From positions 19,607,231-19,671,230 of the forward strand of contig OX031060.1 in the NCBI GenBank assembly GCA_943736015.1: a DNA stretch of 64,000 nucleotides. The letters are read 5' to 3'. Shown piece after piece: positions 55,200-64,000 of the stretch. The notes below the pieces were generated by a model. That model saw only the letters and a program-made list of their open reading frames with translations, did no database searches and was not told the DNA's origin. The stretch comes from Tridacna crocea. Its lineage: Eukaryota; Mollusca; Bivalvia; Cardiida; Cardiidae. Each line of letters starts with the position of its first letter. Positions within the stretch are counted from its first letter, which is position 1. The translations under genes and the position numbers were made by a program.

Positions 55200-55657
55200 T
55201 GATTGTCCTCAATTCTTGGGAACAAACTGGCCTAGCTGGGAATTAAAACTGGTGACTCTCCAGTCACAATTCTTTGTGCTACCTGCTCTGTTACTAGGCT
55301 CGGCATAAATTGTTTGATTATGTTTTAATGTAAAATTTGTTTTATGGGATAATGTTATATCCAGGGCCCTGAACTAAGCTTAAACCATTTACGAAATGAA
55401 AGAAATTTAGAATGGTCTAAACTAAAAAGATTTGCATAATCATGGAGTCAATTAACTGAAATTATTTCACATGTCTCAAAGCTCTTACTGAAAGTCTTGG
55501 ATTGTATGGTAAAGGAAAAGCTTTGAGAAATTTTTGTAATGCTTTTTTTCATCTGCTTTTTAACAATTAAGGATTTTATATCAGTAGTTATCAGATAAAA
55601 TCATTGAAATTGATGTTGCTACACTGTAATTAATTCATTTTCCTATTCTTGTTTCAG

Positions 55658-56240
55658 TCGAGCCATTGTGAAGAATCAAGATCTGCAGCCGGAGACACCC
55701 CTAGTCAACATTTTCTACGATGACTTCTGGGGCACGCCTCTCACCCACACTGGATCCCACAAGTCCTACAGGCCTCTTTGTGTTCTTACATTCCGTCTAA
55801 ATTATTATCTCGGTGAACTTAATCCATGGGGTTACCATCTAGGTAATGTGATATTACATGCAGTTGTGACAGCCATATTTACAAAATTATCGAGAATTAT
55901 TTTGAAACATACCTTTTCGACATTGGTATCGGGTCTCATTTTTGCATCTCATCCTGTGCATACAGAGGCAGTTGCTGGGGTCGTCGGAAGAGCAGATATT
56001 GGTGCCTGCTTATTTTTCATCCTTGCACTTCTCTCCTATATGAAATATGTAAACTGTAGGGACCAAGGACAAAGTTCAAGATCACATAGATTTGTGTACT
56101 TTGGAGGAACAGCCATTCTTACAACAGCAGGAATGTTAACCAAAGAACAAGGAGTTACAGTACTTGGTGTGTGTGCTGCATATGATCTTTTTGTGCATTC
56201 CAAGATGACCATTTTCCAGATTTTGCAGTTTTATAAACAG
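55658..56240 (+). CDS. TMTC2: TMTC2-like coding exon 2
   Basis: Encodes the rest of S29 and residues 30-223. In order: SRAIVKNQDLQPETP; FYDDFWGTPLTH; GSHKSYRPLCVLTFRLNY (61-78); a membrane segment about 89-110; FASHPVHTEAVAGVVGRAD (124-142); hydrophobic segments about 143-158 and 175-190; KEQGVTVLG (191-199); and FQILQFYKQ at the end. The acceptor TTGTTTCAG ends at 55657 and the donor GTAGGA begins at 56241, phase 0. Nothing is frameshifted or stopped. The family's DUF1736 region and TPRs must be encoded further right. Confidence 0.95.
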
Positions 56241-56510
56241 GTAGGACAAAATAAATCGCTAATTTCATAATTGGTGTTCACAGCTAGCAAGATGTATAGG
56301 CATGAATGGCTGTGCCTATGACAAGTTACAACAGATTGTTTGAATCAGAGAGAAAATTGATTAGAAGCACATTGTCCTTTTCCCATAATCTTTTCAAAGG
56401 CTGTCTATCTAATGCTCCTTAACAGTTAGGATTGTGTGAAGCATGGTTTAGTGGTAACATTTATGTATACATGTACATTTACATGCTTTGAAAAGGGTAA
56501 GCATTGACCC

Positions 56511-56726
56511 ATAACCCTTTACACCATAGATACTCATTTATACGCATTGCTTGTAGGACCCTTTGGAAAACATTGTGGCAAAAGGTGAAATTGCTTGTGA
56601 TGAGCAATTTCACCTTTTGCCACAATGTTTTATACACTATTAAAGGTGTCATATACACATAAGAAATGGCTTCATCCTTTCTGTTATTTAGGGTCAATTA
56701 GAGGTTCCATAGAAATGCCTTATGGC
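56511..56726 (+). mobile_element. TTAA MITE, subfamily C, right end replaced
   Basis: ATAA left end; the right arm stops at TGCCTTATGG where a B-type terminus (CATTACCAAATGACAAC) takes over. Confidence 0.85.
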
Positions 56727-56930
56727 ATTACCAAATGACAACATGTTAGACCATTCCTCTTAATCCTTTCCAGATTAAAAGCATCTGTAGACAACAAAAT
56801 AAATGTGACTCAAGAGTAGAAATTTGTTCCAGGAAGAATACAAATCATTGTGAGACTGCTGTGACTAGTGTTTTCTCTTTTCCCAAAATGTTATCAAAAC
56901 CTTTTTTTTTTTCTCATTGTCATTAAAACA
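56727..56930 (-). mobile_element. TTAA MITE, diverged B, fused to the C copy
   Basis: Right arm inverted from CATTACCAAATGACA, decayed hairpin (GTGAGACTGCTGTGACTAGT) and an incomplete end. Confidence 0.6.
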
Positions 56931-57119
56931 GAGCTCCAGATAAGAGGGAGTGATGGTATTCTAAATCCATTATTTCTCTTCCAAACCCTATGTTGTGGGT
57001 ACTCATTAGAATCGTCTCGATGAGACGATTCTAATGAGTACCCATAACATAGGGTTTAGTGGAGAATAATTAATATTTTCAATTTTGAAATCAAAATCAC
57101 TCCTTCTATCTGGAGCCCT
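56931..57119. mobile_element. Palindromic MITE with CTCCAGATA ends
   Basis: GAGCTCCAGATAAGAGGGAG and ATCACTCCTTCTATCTGGAG at the ends; centre is a near-perfect inverted repeat (GGGTACTCATTAGAATCGTC, loop TCGA). Confidence 0.8.
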
Positions 57120-57184
57120 GATTAAAAGTTGGGATTGTGAAAGAAGGTGGGAGTGGGGGGGGGGGAGACTTTCACTATATCAAC

Positions 57185-57525
57185 AGGAAGACATTCTTAA
57201 AAATTCTTCTCCGAAACAGCTGGTCAGATTTTGAAATAATTTTACAGAAATGTTTCATGGGTGACCCTCTTTGTAAATTGTTCGAGAAATTTTAATCCAT
57301 CAAGAAACATGGCTCTGATGGCTGTTGGCTATTTACACTATATGGACATGAAAAAAATCTTCTTTTCTGAAACCGCCTTTCAGTTTTCGAAATAATTTTG
57401 AAATAAATTGCTTGGCAAAATAATGATTTTTTTTCCTAAGTTTCAATACCTTAAAATAATATTGGCTATGGTCCTCTCAAAAAATCAGGTGAGTGATCCA
57501 GCGCCACTCTTGGCCCTCTTGTTTA
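57185..57525 (-). repeat. AACAAGAG-family repeat, short inverted copy
   Basis: Ends AAATCAGGTGAGTGATCCAG and TTGGCCCTCTTGTTT, the family 5' end on the minus strand; only about two units are retained. Confidence 0.75.
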
Positions 57526-57913
57526 ACTATATGTACTGATGGTAAGTAAAGCGATTACTTTCAGAGATTTGAAAAGGTTTAGGATCTAACAAAAACATTG
57601 AAAAATTTATATTCAGACCAAAAATATAAATAACTACTTTTAAATCATGTTCGGTTTATATCATTCATAAGGTATGGCTGTTTTTGCTATCTATCTTTCA
57701 AATCAAATTTAAGCCATAAATCATACAAATTTGAGTTTTTATGTCCTTAAACACTATATTTCTACATGCACTGTAAGAGATTAAGGGGGGAGGGTTGGGG
57801 GAGGGGGGGGAGGATATACTAAAATCAGCCTGTCTGTTCATCTGTTCATCTGTATACAAAATACTGTCAAACTGCTGGCGGGGGTATAAAGTCACATTCA
57901 GTGACAGCTCTAG
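57526..57913. other. Intron or gene interior without recognised features
   Basis: A G-rich run at about 57783..57811; nothing coding. Confidence 0.6.
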
Positions 57914-58141
57914 TTAACCCTTTCCCAAACGACAAAGTTTAGACTCTTCCAAACCGAAAGAGTTTGCAGACGACAATTTAAGATTCGGAGAAAATGGGAG
58001 AAAGTTCTCAAAAAGGGTAGAAAACATTGTGGGAAGAGGAGAAATTGCTCGTTACGAGCAATTTCTACTTTTCCCACAGTGTTTTCAAAAGACTTTTACT
58101 GCAGACACGTAAAAACCAGGGCTTGTTTGGGAAAGGGTTAT
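57914..58141 (-). mobile_element. TTAA MITE, subfamily A
   Basis: TTAA and TTAT ends; tip GCTCGTTACGAGC; outer stem CATTG against CAGTG is a half-changed pair. Confidence 0.9.
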
Positions 58142-58357
58142 ATTTTGTTGCCAATCAGTCTCCTATTTTTGTCTCCGAGAATAGTCAGGCTCTTGAAAAT
58201 GGTAGTGGAAAAGGAGAAAATGGTGATTTTTAAACAGTGCCTTGAACTGCCTTCTACTTCCCGTCCTATCATTTGGCTCGCATCTAATTTGTCAATTGCA
58301 TGTTGCCTTCATCATGAAAAAATAAAACAAAAGTAAGTTGTCTCCTAGGAAAGAGCT

Positions 58358-58640
58358 GTTGAGTCAGGCCCGTCGGAAGGATATTTCATTTGGTCCGGCC
58401 AGTATGGCGAGCAACGAAGTCGCGAAGCCATGCTAGGGGGGTCCCGGGGCATGCTTCCCTGGAAAATTTTTGAAAAATAAGAGGCTCCCTGGTGCATTCT
58501 GGCACATTCTGGCACATTTTTTGAGGTTTATATTACACATTTTTTTTTTTTTTTCGAAAGTTGGTCTGGCCATTTTTCATTTTCGGCCGAAAATTTGGTC
58601 CGGCCATGGCCGGACCTGCCGGACCGCTTCAGATGGCCTT
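58358..58640. repeat. GGTCCGGCCA repeat
   Basis: TTTGGTCCGGCCAGTATGGC, then a T-rich middle and TTGGTCCGGCCATGGCCGGA. Ends weakly inverted. Unclassified. Confidence 0.5.
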
Positions 58641-58801
58641 GTGAGTGTTCCATAGACTATAAAAGGCTACATATTGCATAATCAGTAACTATCACAAAAA
58701 CTGTCAGAAATGATAAGATCAAGAGATAACATTTAGATGCATGATCATGATCATTTACATACAGTTTGCACATGTGTGCAGATTTCATCCCTCTGACTTT
58801 A

Positions 58802-59031
58802 TTAACACTTTACCAAACAATCCCTGGTTTTTATGACCCCGAGATAGAAGCCATTTGAAAATATTTTTGAAAATGGAGAAAATGCTGGTTACCAGCATTT
58901 TCTCCATTTCCAACAATATTTTCTACCCAGCTGGAAACAAATTCCATTTTTTTTATCTACATTTATTTTGTCGTCTCCAAGTGCTTTCATTTTAGGCCAG
59001 TCTAAAATTTTGTCATTTGGTAAAGGGTTAA
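58802..59031 (+). mobile_element. TTAA MITE, subfamily B
   Basis: TTAA ends; stem altered on both arms to AAATGGAGAAAATGC / GCATTTTCTCCATTT, a compensated A-T change. A terminus fragment follows to about 59090. Confidence 0.88.
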
Positions 59032-59317
59032 ACAACAAAATTTTAGACTTGTCAACTCAAAATTGAAAGCATTTGCAGAGGACAAATTAGATTTGACCTT
59101 AGTTAATCTTTCGATACCATAGACAACACCAGAAGCTTTTATGGACAGTAAAGATCAAGATCAAACTACACAAAACTTGCAATCTGATCTCTGATCTGTA
59201 CTGTCCGCTGCTATATTCTGGATTATGACTGAACCTTAGTATTGCAGACGAAATCTATTTTTATCCTTTTCAAAAATGCAATTTATTTATTCATTAGAGA
59301 AAGATTTGAGGCTTCAG

Positions 59318-59463
59318 TGTTTGACAGGGTAGTAAACATTGTCAAAAATTGAGAAAATGCTGTTTATCAGCATTTTCTCATTTTCCCACAGAGTTTTCAA
59401 AACTTAGAGTGAGCTTCCTTTTCAGGGATGTAACAAATAAAGGGTATATCTCGTAAAAGGTTA
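59318..59463 (-). mobile_element. TTAA MITE, partial
   Basis: Hairpin TTGAGAAAATGCTGTTTATC / CAGCATTTTCTCA and one arm ending CGTAAAAGGTTAA. Confidence 0.65.
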
Positions 59464-59839
59464 AGATTGTTCAAACCACAGGTGTCATTTTCGCTTTGAA
59501 ATATCATTAATTTATTATGCCTAGGTAAACAGTGCTTGTAAGCTATGCTGGAATTATTCAAAAGCAGATTGCATCTCAGAGTAGTTTGACAACTTTTTTT
59601 CTGTCATATAAAGACACTCGCTACTGTTTAAAATTTTGTAACATAACGAAAAATTCCACATAACAGACAGTTTGTCTTCCTGGTGCACAAAATCTGATTA
59701 AATTCATCTATTAAATCTTTGTCCCAGGGACATTTTGATTTTAAATCTGTATTTTTCAGGAATGTTTTCAAAGTTATTTGTGAGGGAATGATTTGTTCTT
59801 TGATTTATGGGTTGTTGGGCCACTTTGTTTGCGATATGA

Positions 59840-60110
59840 GGCCCGCCCAGTTGGCTCAGTGGTGAGCGTGTCGGACTCATGACCTGGTGGTTGTGAGTTC
59901 GCCACCTGGTTGAGACGAACTTACTTTCAGGCGTATTTTCGCCTCTCACCTCTGCTGAAGCATGTGAGAACAGTAGTCAGTGGCTTTGGAAAGAAAGTTG
60001 TGTTAGTACTGGTATGAGAAAGCCAGGAAACATTATTTGTGTCACTGAGCGCCATGATATGACCTTAGCTGTTAAAGTGACCTTAAACCCCAATACAATC
60101 AACCAACCAA
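59840..60110 (+). repeat. tRNA-derived SINE
   Basis: Box A TTGGCTCAGTGGTGAGCG at about 59850, box B-like GGTTGTGAGTTCGCC at about 59889, conserved middle TTGTGTTAGTACTGGTATGA and AGAAAGCCAGGA, and a tail CCCCAATACAATCAACCAAC. Second copy at 41873. Confidence 0.85.
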
Positions 60111-60440
60111 TTGTTTTTGATATGAGAACAAACAACTTTCTTTGGAAAAAGGGGTCTTAATGTGCATGATACCGGGCAAATCATAACATAATTAAGAATC
60201 CATAATACCTGTTGTATAACAACCAACTAAATTGAGATAGACTGGTCCTTTGACATGCAAATAATTGATGGAAAGCAAACAAAAAGTCACGACTCAATTC
60301 AGCCTGCTTAGGCTTTGCAGGCTTACATCGGTTGATGGGTTTTTGCCGATACATTTAATCCCCCTTGTAATAGACCAGAGCTCAATTATTATTGTACTCA
60401 TGTAGACTGATGGTGTAAATTTTTAGATAAATTATAGCGT
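60111..60440. other. Stretch without recognised features
   Basis: No repeat, ORF or motif supported. Confidence 0.6.
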
Positions 60441-60669
60441 TTAACTCTTTACCAAAGGATAAAATTTTAGACTGGTCCAAATTCAAAGAAAATGCAGATG
60501 ACAAAATGAATGTAACTCAGAAATTGAAACTTGTGTCTGGGAGGGTAGAAAACACTGAGGGAAAAGGAGAAAGTGATGGTAACCAGCATTTTCTCCTTTT
60601 CCCTCAATGTTTTCGAAAGGCTTCTATTTCAGGGTCGTAAAAACCAGGGATTGTGTGGTAAAGTGTTAA
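60441..60669 (-). mobile_element. TTAA MITE, subfamily B
   Basis: TTAA ends; outer stem CACTGAGGGAAA / TTTCCCTCAATG changed on both arms. Right TTAA shared with the next. Confidence 0.92.
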
Positions 60670-60896
60670 CTCTTTACCAAACAACAAAATTTTGGACTGT
60701 TCCAAATTGAAAGCATTTGCAGACTACAGGATAAATTTGTTTCAAATACTGAAATTTGTTTTGTGAAGGGTAGAAAACATTGTGGGAAAAGGAGAAAATG
60801 CTGGTTACCAGCATTTTCTCTTTTCCCACAATGTTTTCAAAAGGCTTCTTTCTTCTAAGGGTCGTTAAAAGTAGGGATTGTGTCGTTAAGAGTTAA
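60666..60896 (-). mobile_element. TTAA MITE, subfamily B
   Basis: Starts in the shared TTAA and ends TTAA; one base lost from the right stem (TTTTCTCTTTTCCC). Confidence 0.92.
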
Positions 60897-60958
60897 CAAA
60901 CCACATAAAGATTACTGATTTTGAGATCATAGACCATGAAAGCGGATCTTCACTTTCT

Positions 60959-61193
60959 TTAAACCCTTTACAACACAGTCCGGACTATTAACAACCCTGA
61001 GAAGGACACCTTTTGAAAACATTGTAGCAAAAGGAGAAAATGCTGATTACCAGCATTTTCTCCTTTTCCCACAATGTTTTCTACCATTTCAAAGACTTAT
61101 TCCATCATTTGAACCAGACATAAATTTTTGTCTGCAAAAGTTTATCCTCTCAGTTCGAGCAAATCTTCATTTCGTCGTGTGGTAAAGAGTTAA
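60959..61193 (+). mobile_element. TTAA MITE, subfamily B
   Basis: TTAA ends. Tip GCTGATTACCAGC. A decayed inverted copy begins in its right TTAA (about 61190..61420). Confidence 0.88.
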
Positions 61194-61438
61194 CTGACTT
61201 TACAAGATGACGAAATTTTACCCTAGTCACACGAAAGCATTTTGCAGACAACAAAATTTAAATGGATGTCAAATGATGAATTCTGTTGTTGAAAAAAGGT
61301 AGAAAATGTTTTGGGTGAGAAAGAGAAAATTCTGGTTATCTGGATAATTTCTCATGTCAATGTTTTCAAGTTTTCTTCCACATGATTGTTAAAACTTGGG
61401 ATATTTTGATAAAGGGCCTATCCTTTGATATAGCTTTA

Positions 61439-61668
61439 TTGACTCATTACCAGACGACATTATTTTAGACTTGTCCAAATCAAAAGCATTTGCAGACGAC
61501 AAAATTAAAGTGACTAAAATTTTAACATTTGCTTTGTGAAGGGTAGAAAACTTTGTGGGAAAAGGAGAAAATGCTGGTTACCAGCATTTTCTCCTTTTTT
61601 CCACAATGTTTTCCAAAGGCTTCTTTTCCAGGAACATCAAAAGTAGGGATTGTGTGGTAATGGGTTAA
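61439..61668 (-). mobile_element. TTAA MITE, subfamily B
   Basis: TTGA and TTAA ends; hairpin intact except one extra T. Confidence 0.92.
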
Positions 61669-61756
61669 TGTTTCATAAAACCTTTTAAATTTTGAAGAAC
61701 AGTATTGCATTTTGGAACTGACTTACTAAACCCTATTCTTTTTTCAGTGATTTATA

Positions 61757-62312
61757 ATCACGGTGAGGAAACTACATAGACGGAGCCATTGGCTCTGTTA
61801 AGGAAATCTTGTGTGAGTTTTTCCGGTCACGTGCGGCGCCGTCAATATCGGCTGTTTCGGTGGACACGAAAACGTAAGTTTTCCATTTATTGTCAAAATT
61901 TGATTTTATACTGAACACTAGCGAGAAAAGGGGAATTGTATGAGGGGCCCATGACTTTCAACTTACTTCCTTGTCCGTAGGGAGTTCCAAGTCGGCGCGG
62001 TTTTGTCTGAAACACTTTTGCCGTGAGCCACGGCGAGGTAAACAAAGGTCATTTTCTATAATGACCACAGGCTTTCTATTGCTTTTTCTGCATAAATATT
62101 ACTTATCTAAATGTTTACACCGTCCGAATGTATGAAGTGATTATCTAATCCTTCCCCATTCACGAAAAAAAAAATTTGAATCAAAATAAAAAAAAATGAG
62201 AAAAAATAAACAATGGCTCCGTCCATATCGGCCGGCTCTGTCTATATCGGCTGGCTCCGCTGTATGAGGGTGAGTTTTAGAAGCGACGTATATGCACAAT
62301 TGAAACAAAACT

Positions 62313-62344
<32 letters not shown>

Positions 62345-63400
62345 CCCACCCCCCCCCACACACACACACAATTCGCTTTATTTTCTTTCGCACGGGAACG
62401 CGTACGACCGAGGTGACTACAATAGCTCTTCACACTTCGTGCAGTCAAGCTAAAAGTAAGTACTCAAGTCTGGAGTGTCAACTTCAGACATACCTGCAAA
62501 ACTTTTACAAAGGTTATTCTCAAATATTGGTTTTATTCAGTTTTGCGTCCCCCAAGCTGTTAAACTGGTATTGAGACGAATGGATCGGTAAGTGGAAGGA
62601 AACGGGAGTACCCCGGGAGTATCCCGGGAAAAACACCCGACACACCCGCAAGCAGAACTTGGCTTGTCCACGTTGTCCGAGAGTGCCCTGTACCCACAGG
62701 GTGATATGGTCGAATGATCAAAAGCACTGAAGTCAACCACTTTAACCACTCAACCACGTGACCGCCCTTTTTGAAATGATAAATGGTTCGAGAAAAGCAT
62801 CACCATTCCAAAAATAACTTTCAAAAAATCTAACTTTTGACTGGTAAACCCAATAGCGAAAAAAACCTATCGCTTCTAAAACTCGCCCTCATACAGCGGA
62901 GCCAGCCGATATAGACAGAGCCGGCCGATATGGACAGAGCCATTGTTTATTTTTTCTCAATTTTTTTTATTTTGATTCAAATTTTGTTTTTCGTGAGTGG
63001 GGAAGGATTAGATAATCAATTCATACATTCGGACGGTGTAAACATTTAGATAAGTAATTTTTATGCAGAAAGAGCAATAGAAAGCCTGTGGTCATTATAG
63101 AAAATGACCTTTGTTTACCTCACCGTGGCTCACGGCAAAAGTGTTTCAGACAAAACCGCGCCGACTTGGAACTCGCAACGGACAAGGAAGTAAGTTGAAA
63201 GTCATAGGTCCCTCATACAATTCCACTTTTCTCGCTAGTGTTCAGTATAAAATCAAATTTTGACAATAAATGGGAGACTTACGTTTTCGTGTCCACCGAA
63301 ACAGCCGATATTGACGGCGCCGCAAATGACCGGAAAAACCCACACAAGATTTCCTTAACAGAGCCAATGGCTCCGTCTATGTAGTTTCCTCACCGTGATA
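61757..63400. mobile_element. 1.6-kb element with about 0.5-kb terminal inverted repeats
   Basis: Left end TCACGGTGAGGAAACTACAT, right end ATGTAGTTTCCTCACCGTGA. Arms about 61757..62285 and 62870..63400, differing at scattered sites. Inner edges repeat TATCGGCYGGCTCTGTC. The 580-bp core has a CA microsatellite (about 62311..62370) and a SINE. No transposase. Confidence 0.85.
62537..62770 (-). repeat. tRNA-derived SINE inside the inverted-repeat element
   Basis: Minus strand: GTGGTTGAGTGGTTAAAGTGG (box A), a decayed box B region, then CCTGTGGGTACAGGGCACTC and a tail. Confidence 0.65.
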
Positions 63401-64000
63401 ATGTACAAAAATATAATACACACAGTAACTTGCATGGGGTCTGATGATGCAGCTTGAAAAGAGTGATACACCAAGTAAGGGTAAAGAAATTGCAAAAATA
63501 CATTGATAGACACACTTGCTGCCATTTTGAAACGGTTTTAAAAACATCAAACAAAATAGCTGACAAAATAATCAACAGCCTATTAGTTTTCATTTTGGGG
63601 AAAAAATTAAGTCTTTAGTGATTTCAATTTGTCTGCTCTGCTTCTGCTGTGATACTTTGTTGGCCAGATTTTAATTATAAATATGTTCATTTGTGTGATC
63701 TGTAATCAGACAGCATATTTATCAGTAGACTGATCTTAAGCCTTGTGTAATATTAATAATCAAAGTAAACATTCATAGTACTATAGATGCAGAGACAGCA
63801 ATTTCATGGCTATTTTTGTTCAAAATATCCAGCTAACTATTGGACAGCGTATATTATTATATTGCAAAGAAATTTCTCGTGATCTGATTGGTTAACATGG
63901 CGAGAACATATATCATGTTCCCTGGCAAAAACCAGTAAAGTCAATTTCCCTTTTGAGTGCCCCGTTAACATCACTACACGTGCAACACAGCATTCAAAAT
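63401..64000. other. Stretch without recognised features
   Basis: AT-rich. No further TMTC2 exon, repeat or RNA gene recognised. Confidence 0.6.

Larger units (their letters stand above)
25642..56240 (+). other. TMTC2: TMTC2-like gene, 5' portion (2 coding exons; 3' end outside window)
   Basis: This is the span of a TMTC-family gene (transmembrane O-mannosyltransferase targeting cadherins). Family proteins sit in the ER membrane, have a GT-C-type multi-spanning N-terminal half and C-terminal TPRs, and transfer O-linked mannose to cadherin domains. Exons 1 and 2 join in phase 2 to YDDSRAIVKNQ, exactly the family signature, giving the first 223 of roughly 830 residues. Among paralogues the match to TMTC2 looks best (LYLNTL.ADF, ASHPVHTEAVAG, KEQGVTVL), but TMTC1 cannot be excluded without a tree. 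Intron 1 is 29,930 bp and made largely of mobile elements. No later exon was found before 64000. Confidence 0.88.

Noticed and set aside
59840..59915. tRNA gene with boxes A and B
   Set aside because: Box B is imperfect, no cloverleaf closes, and the segment continues into a SINE body shared with another copy.
1951..61668. Dozens of short ORFs sharing a peptide like GKGENAGNQHFLLFPQCF
   Set aside because: These are translations of the MITE hairpin read through on either strand. They have no starts, domains or coding bias of their own.
1..61668. Regularly recurring palindromes resembling a CRISPR array
   Set aside because: Spacing is irregular, orientation mixed, units are full MITEs with TTAA ends, and the host is a eukaryote.
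56241..64000. Further TMTC2 exons
   Set aside because: No frame resembles the DUF1736 or TPR parts of the family; they are assumed to lie beyond the window.

Overview
The window is nuclear DNA from an animal, most likely a bivalve mollusc. Two conserved metazoan genes are split by canonical GT/AG introns, the sequence is AT-rich, and it carries tRNA-derived SINEs and repeat families of a kind common in bivalves (for example those opening AACAAGAGGGCC, or containing GGTCACTGTGACCTTGACC). The species cannot be named from sequence alone.

Two genes run divergently, with start codons about 9.4 kb apart. On the minus strand, 16249 down to 214 holds the 5' part of PYROXD1 (FAD/NAD(P)-dependent pyridine nucleotide-disulphide oxidoreductase domain protein 1). 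Nine coding exons were assembled by hand; splice phases agree at every junction and give the first 284 residues. The rest lies left of the window. On the plus strand, from 25642, lies the 5' part of a TMTC gene, best matched to TMTC2 (ER O-mannosyltransferase with TPRs). Exon 1 is 25642..25727 and exon 2 is 55658..56240, separated by a 29,930-bp intron. Later exons lie beyond 64000. The two proteins have unrelated known roles; no joint function is implied.

Almost everything else is repeat. The dominant element is a roughly 230-bp MITE flanked by TTAA, with a conserved perfect hairpin at its centre. About 65 copies or fragments occur, covering roughly a fifth of the window, in at least three subfamilies whose hairpin arms differ symmetrically. 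Copies share TTAA junctions, nest in each other and lie within about 100 bp of most PYROXD1 exons.

Other mobile DNA by region. 3.5-4.2, 5.0-8.1, 10.2-11.0 and 12.9-13.7 kb: four repeat families built of internal tandem units. 14.7-17.0 kb: foldback elements in PYROXD1 intron 1 and upstream of it. 18.4-20.7 kb: a 2.3-kb element with about 0.6-kb terminal inverted repeats, carrying a C2H2 zinc-finger fragment and a SINE. 23.1-23.7 kb: a GC-rich foldback tandem array. 23.96 and 38.5 kb: two copies of a 257-259-bp element with exact 9-bp target duplications. 26.07-32.05 kb: an LTR retrotransposon with two 355-bp LTRs that look identical but no recognisable gag-pol. 32.0-34.4 kb: two long palindromic elements. 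45.5-46.3 and 47.9-49.75 kb: two further inverted-repeat elements. 61.8-63.4 kb: an element with about 0.5-kb inverted repeats enclosing a SINE and a CA microsatellite.

No rRNA gene, canonical tRNA gene, CRISPR array or intact transposase was found. The strongest candidates for something undescribed are the TTAA hairpin MITE family and the very recent, apparently non-coding LTR element.
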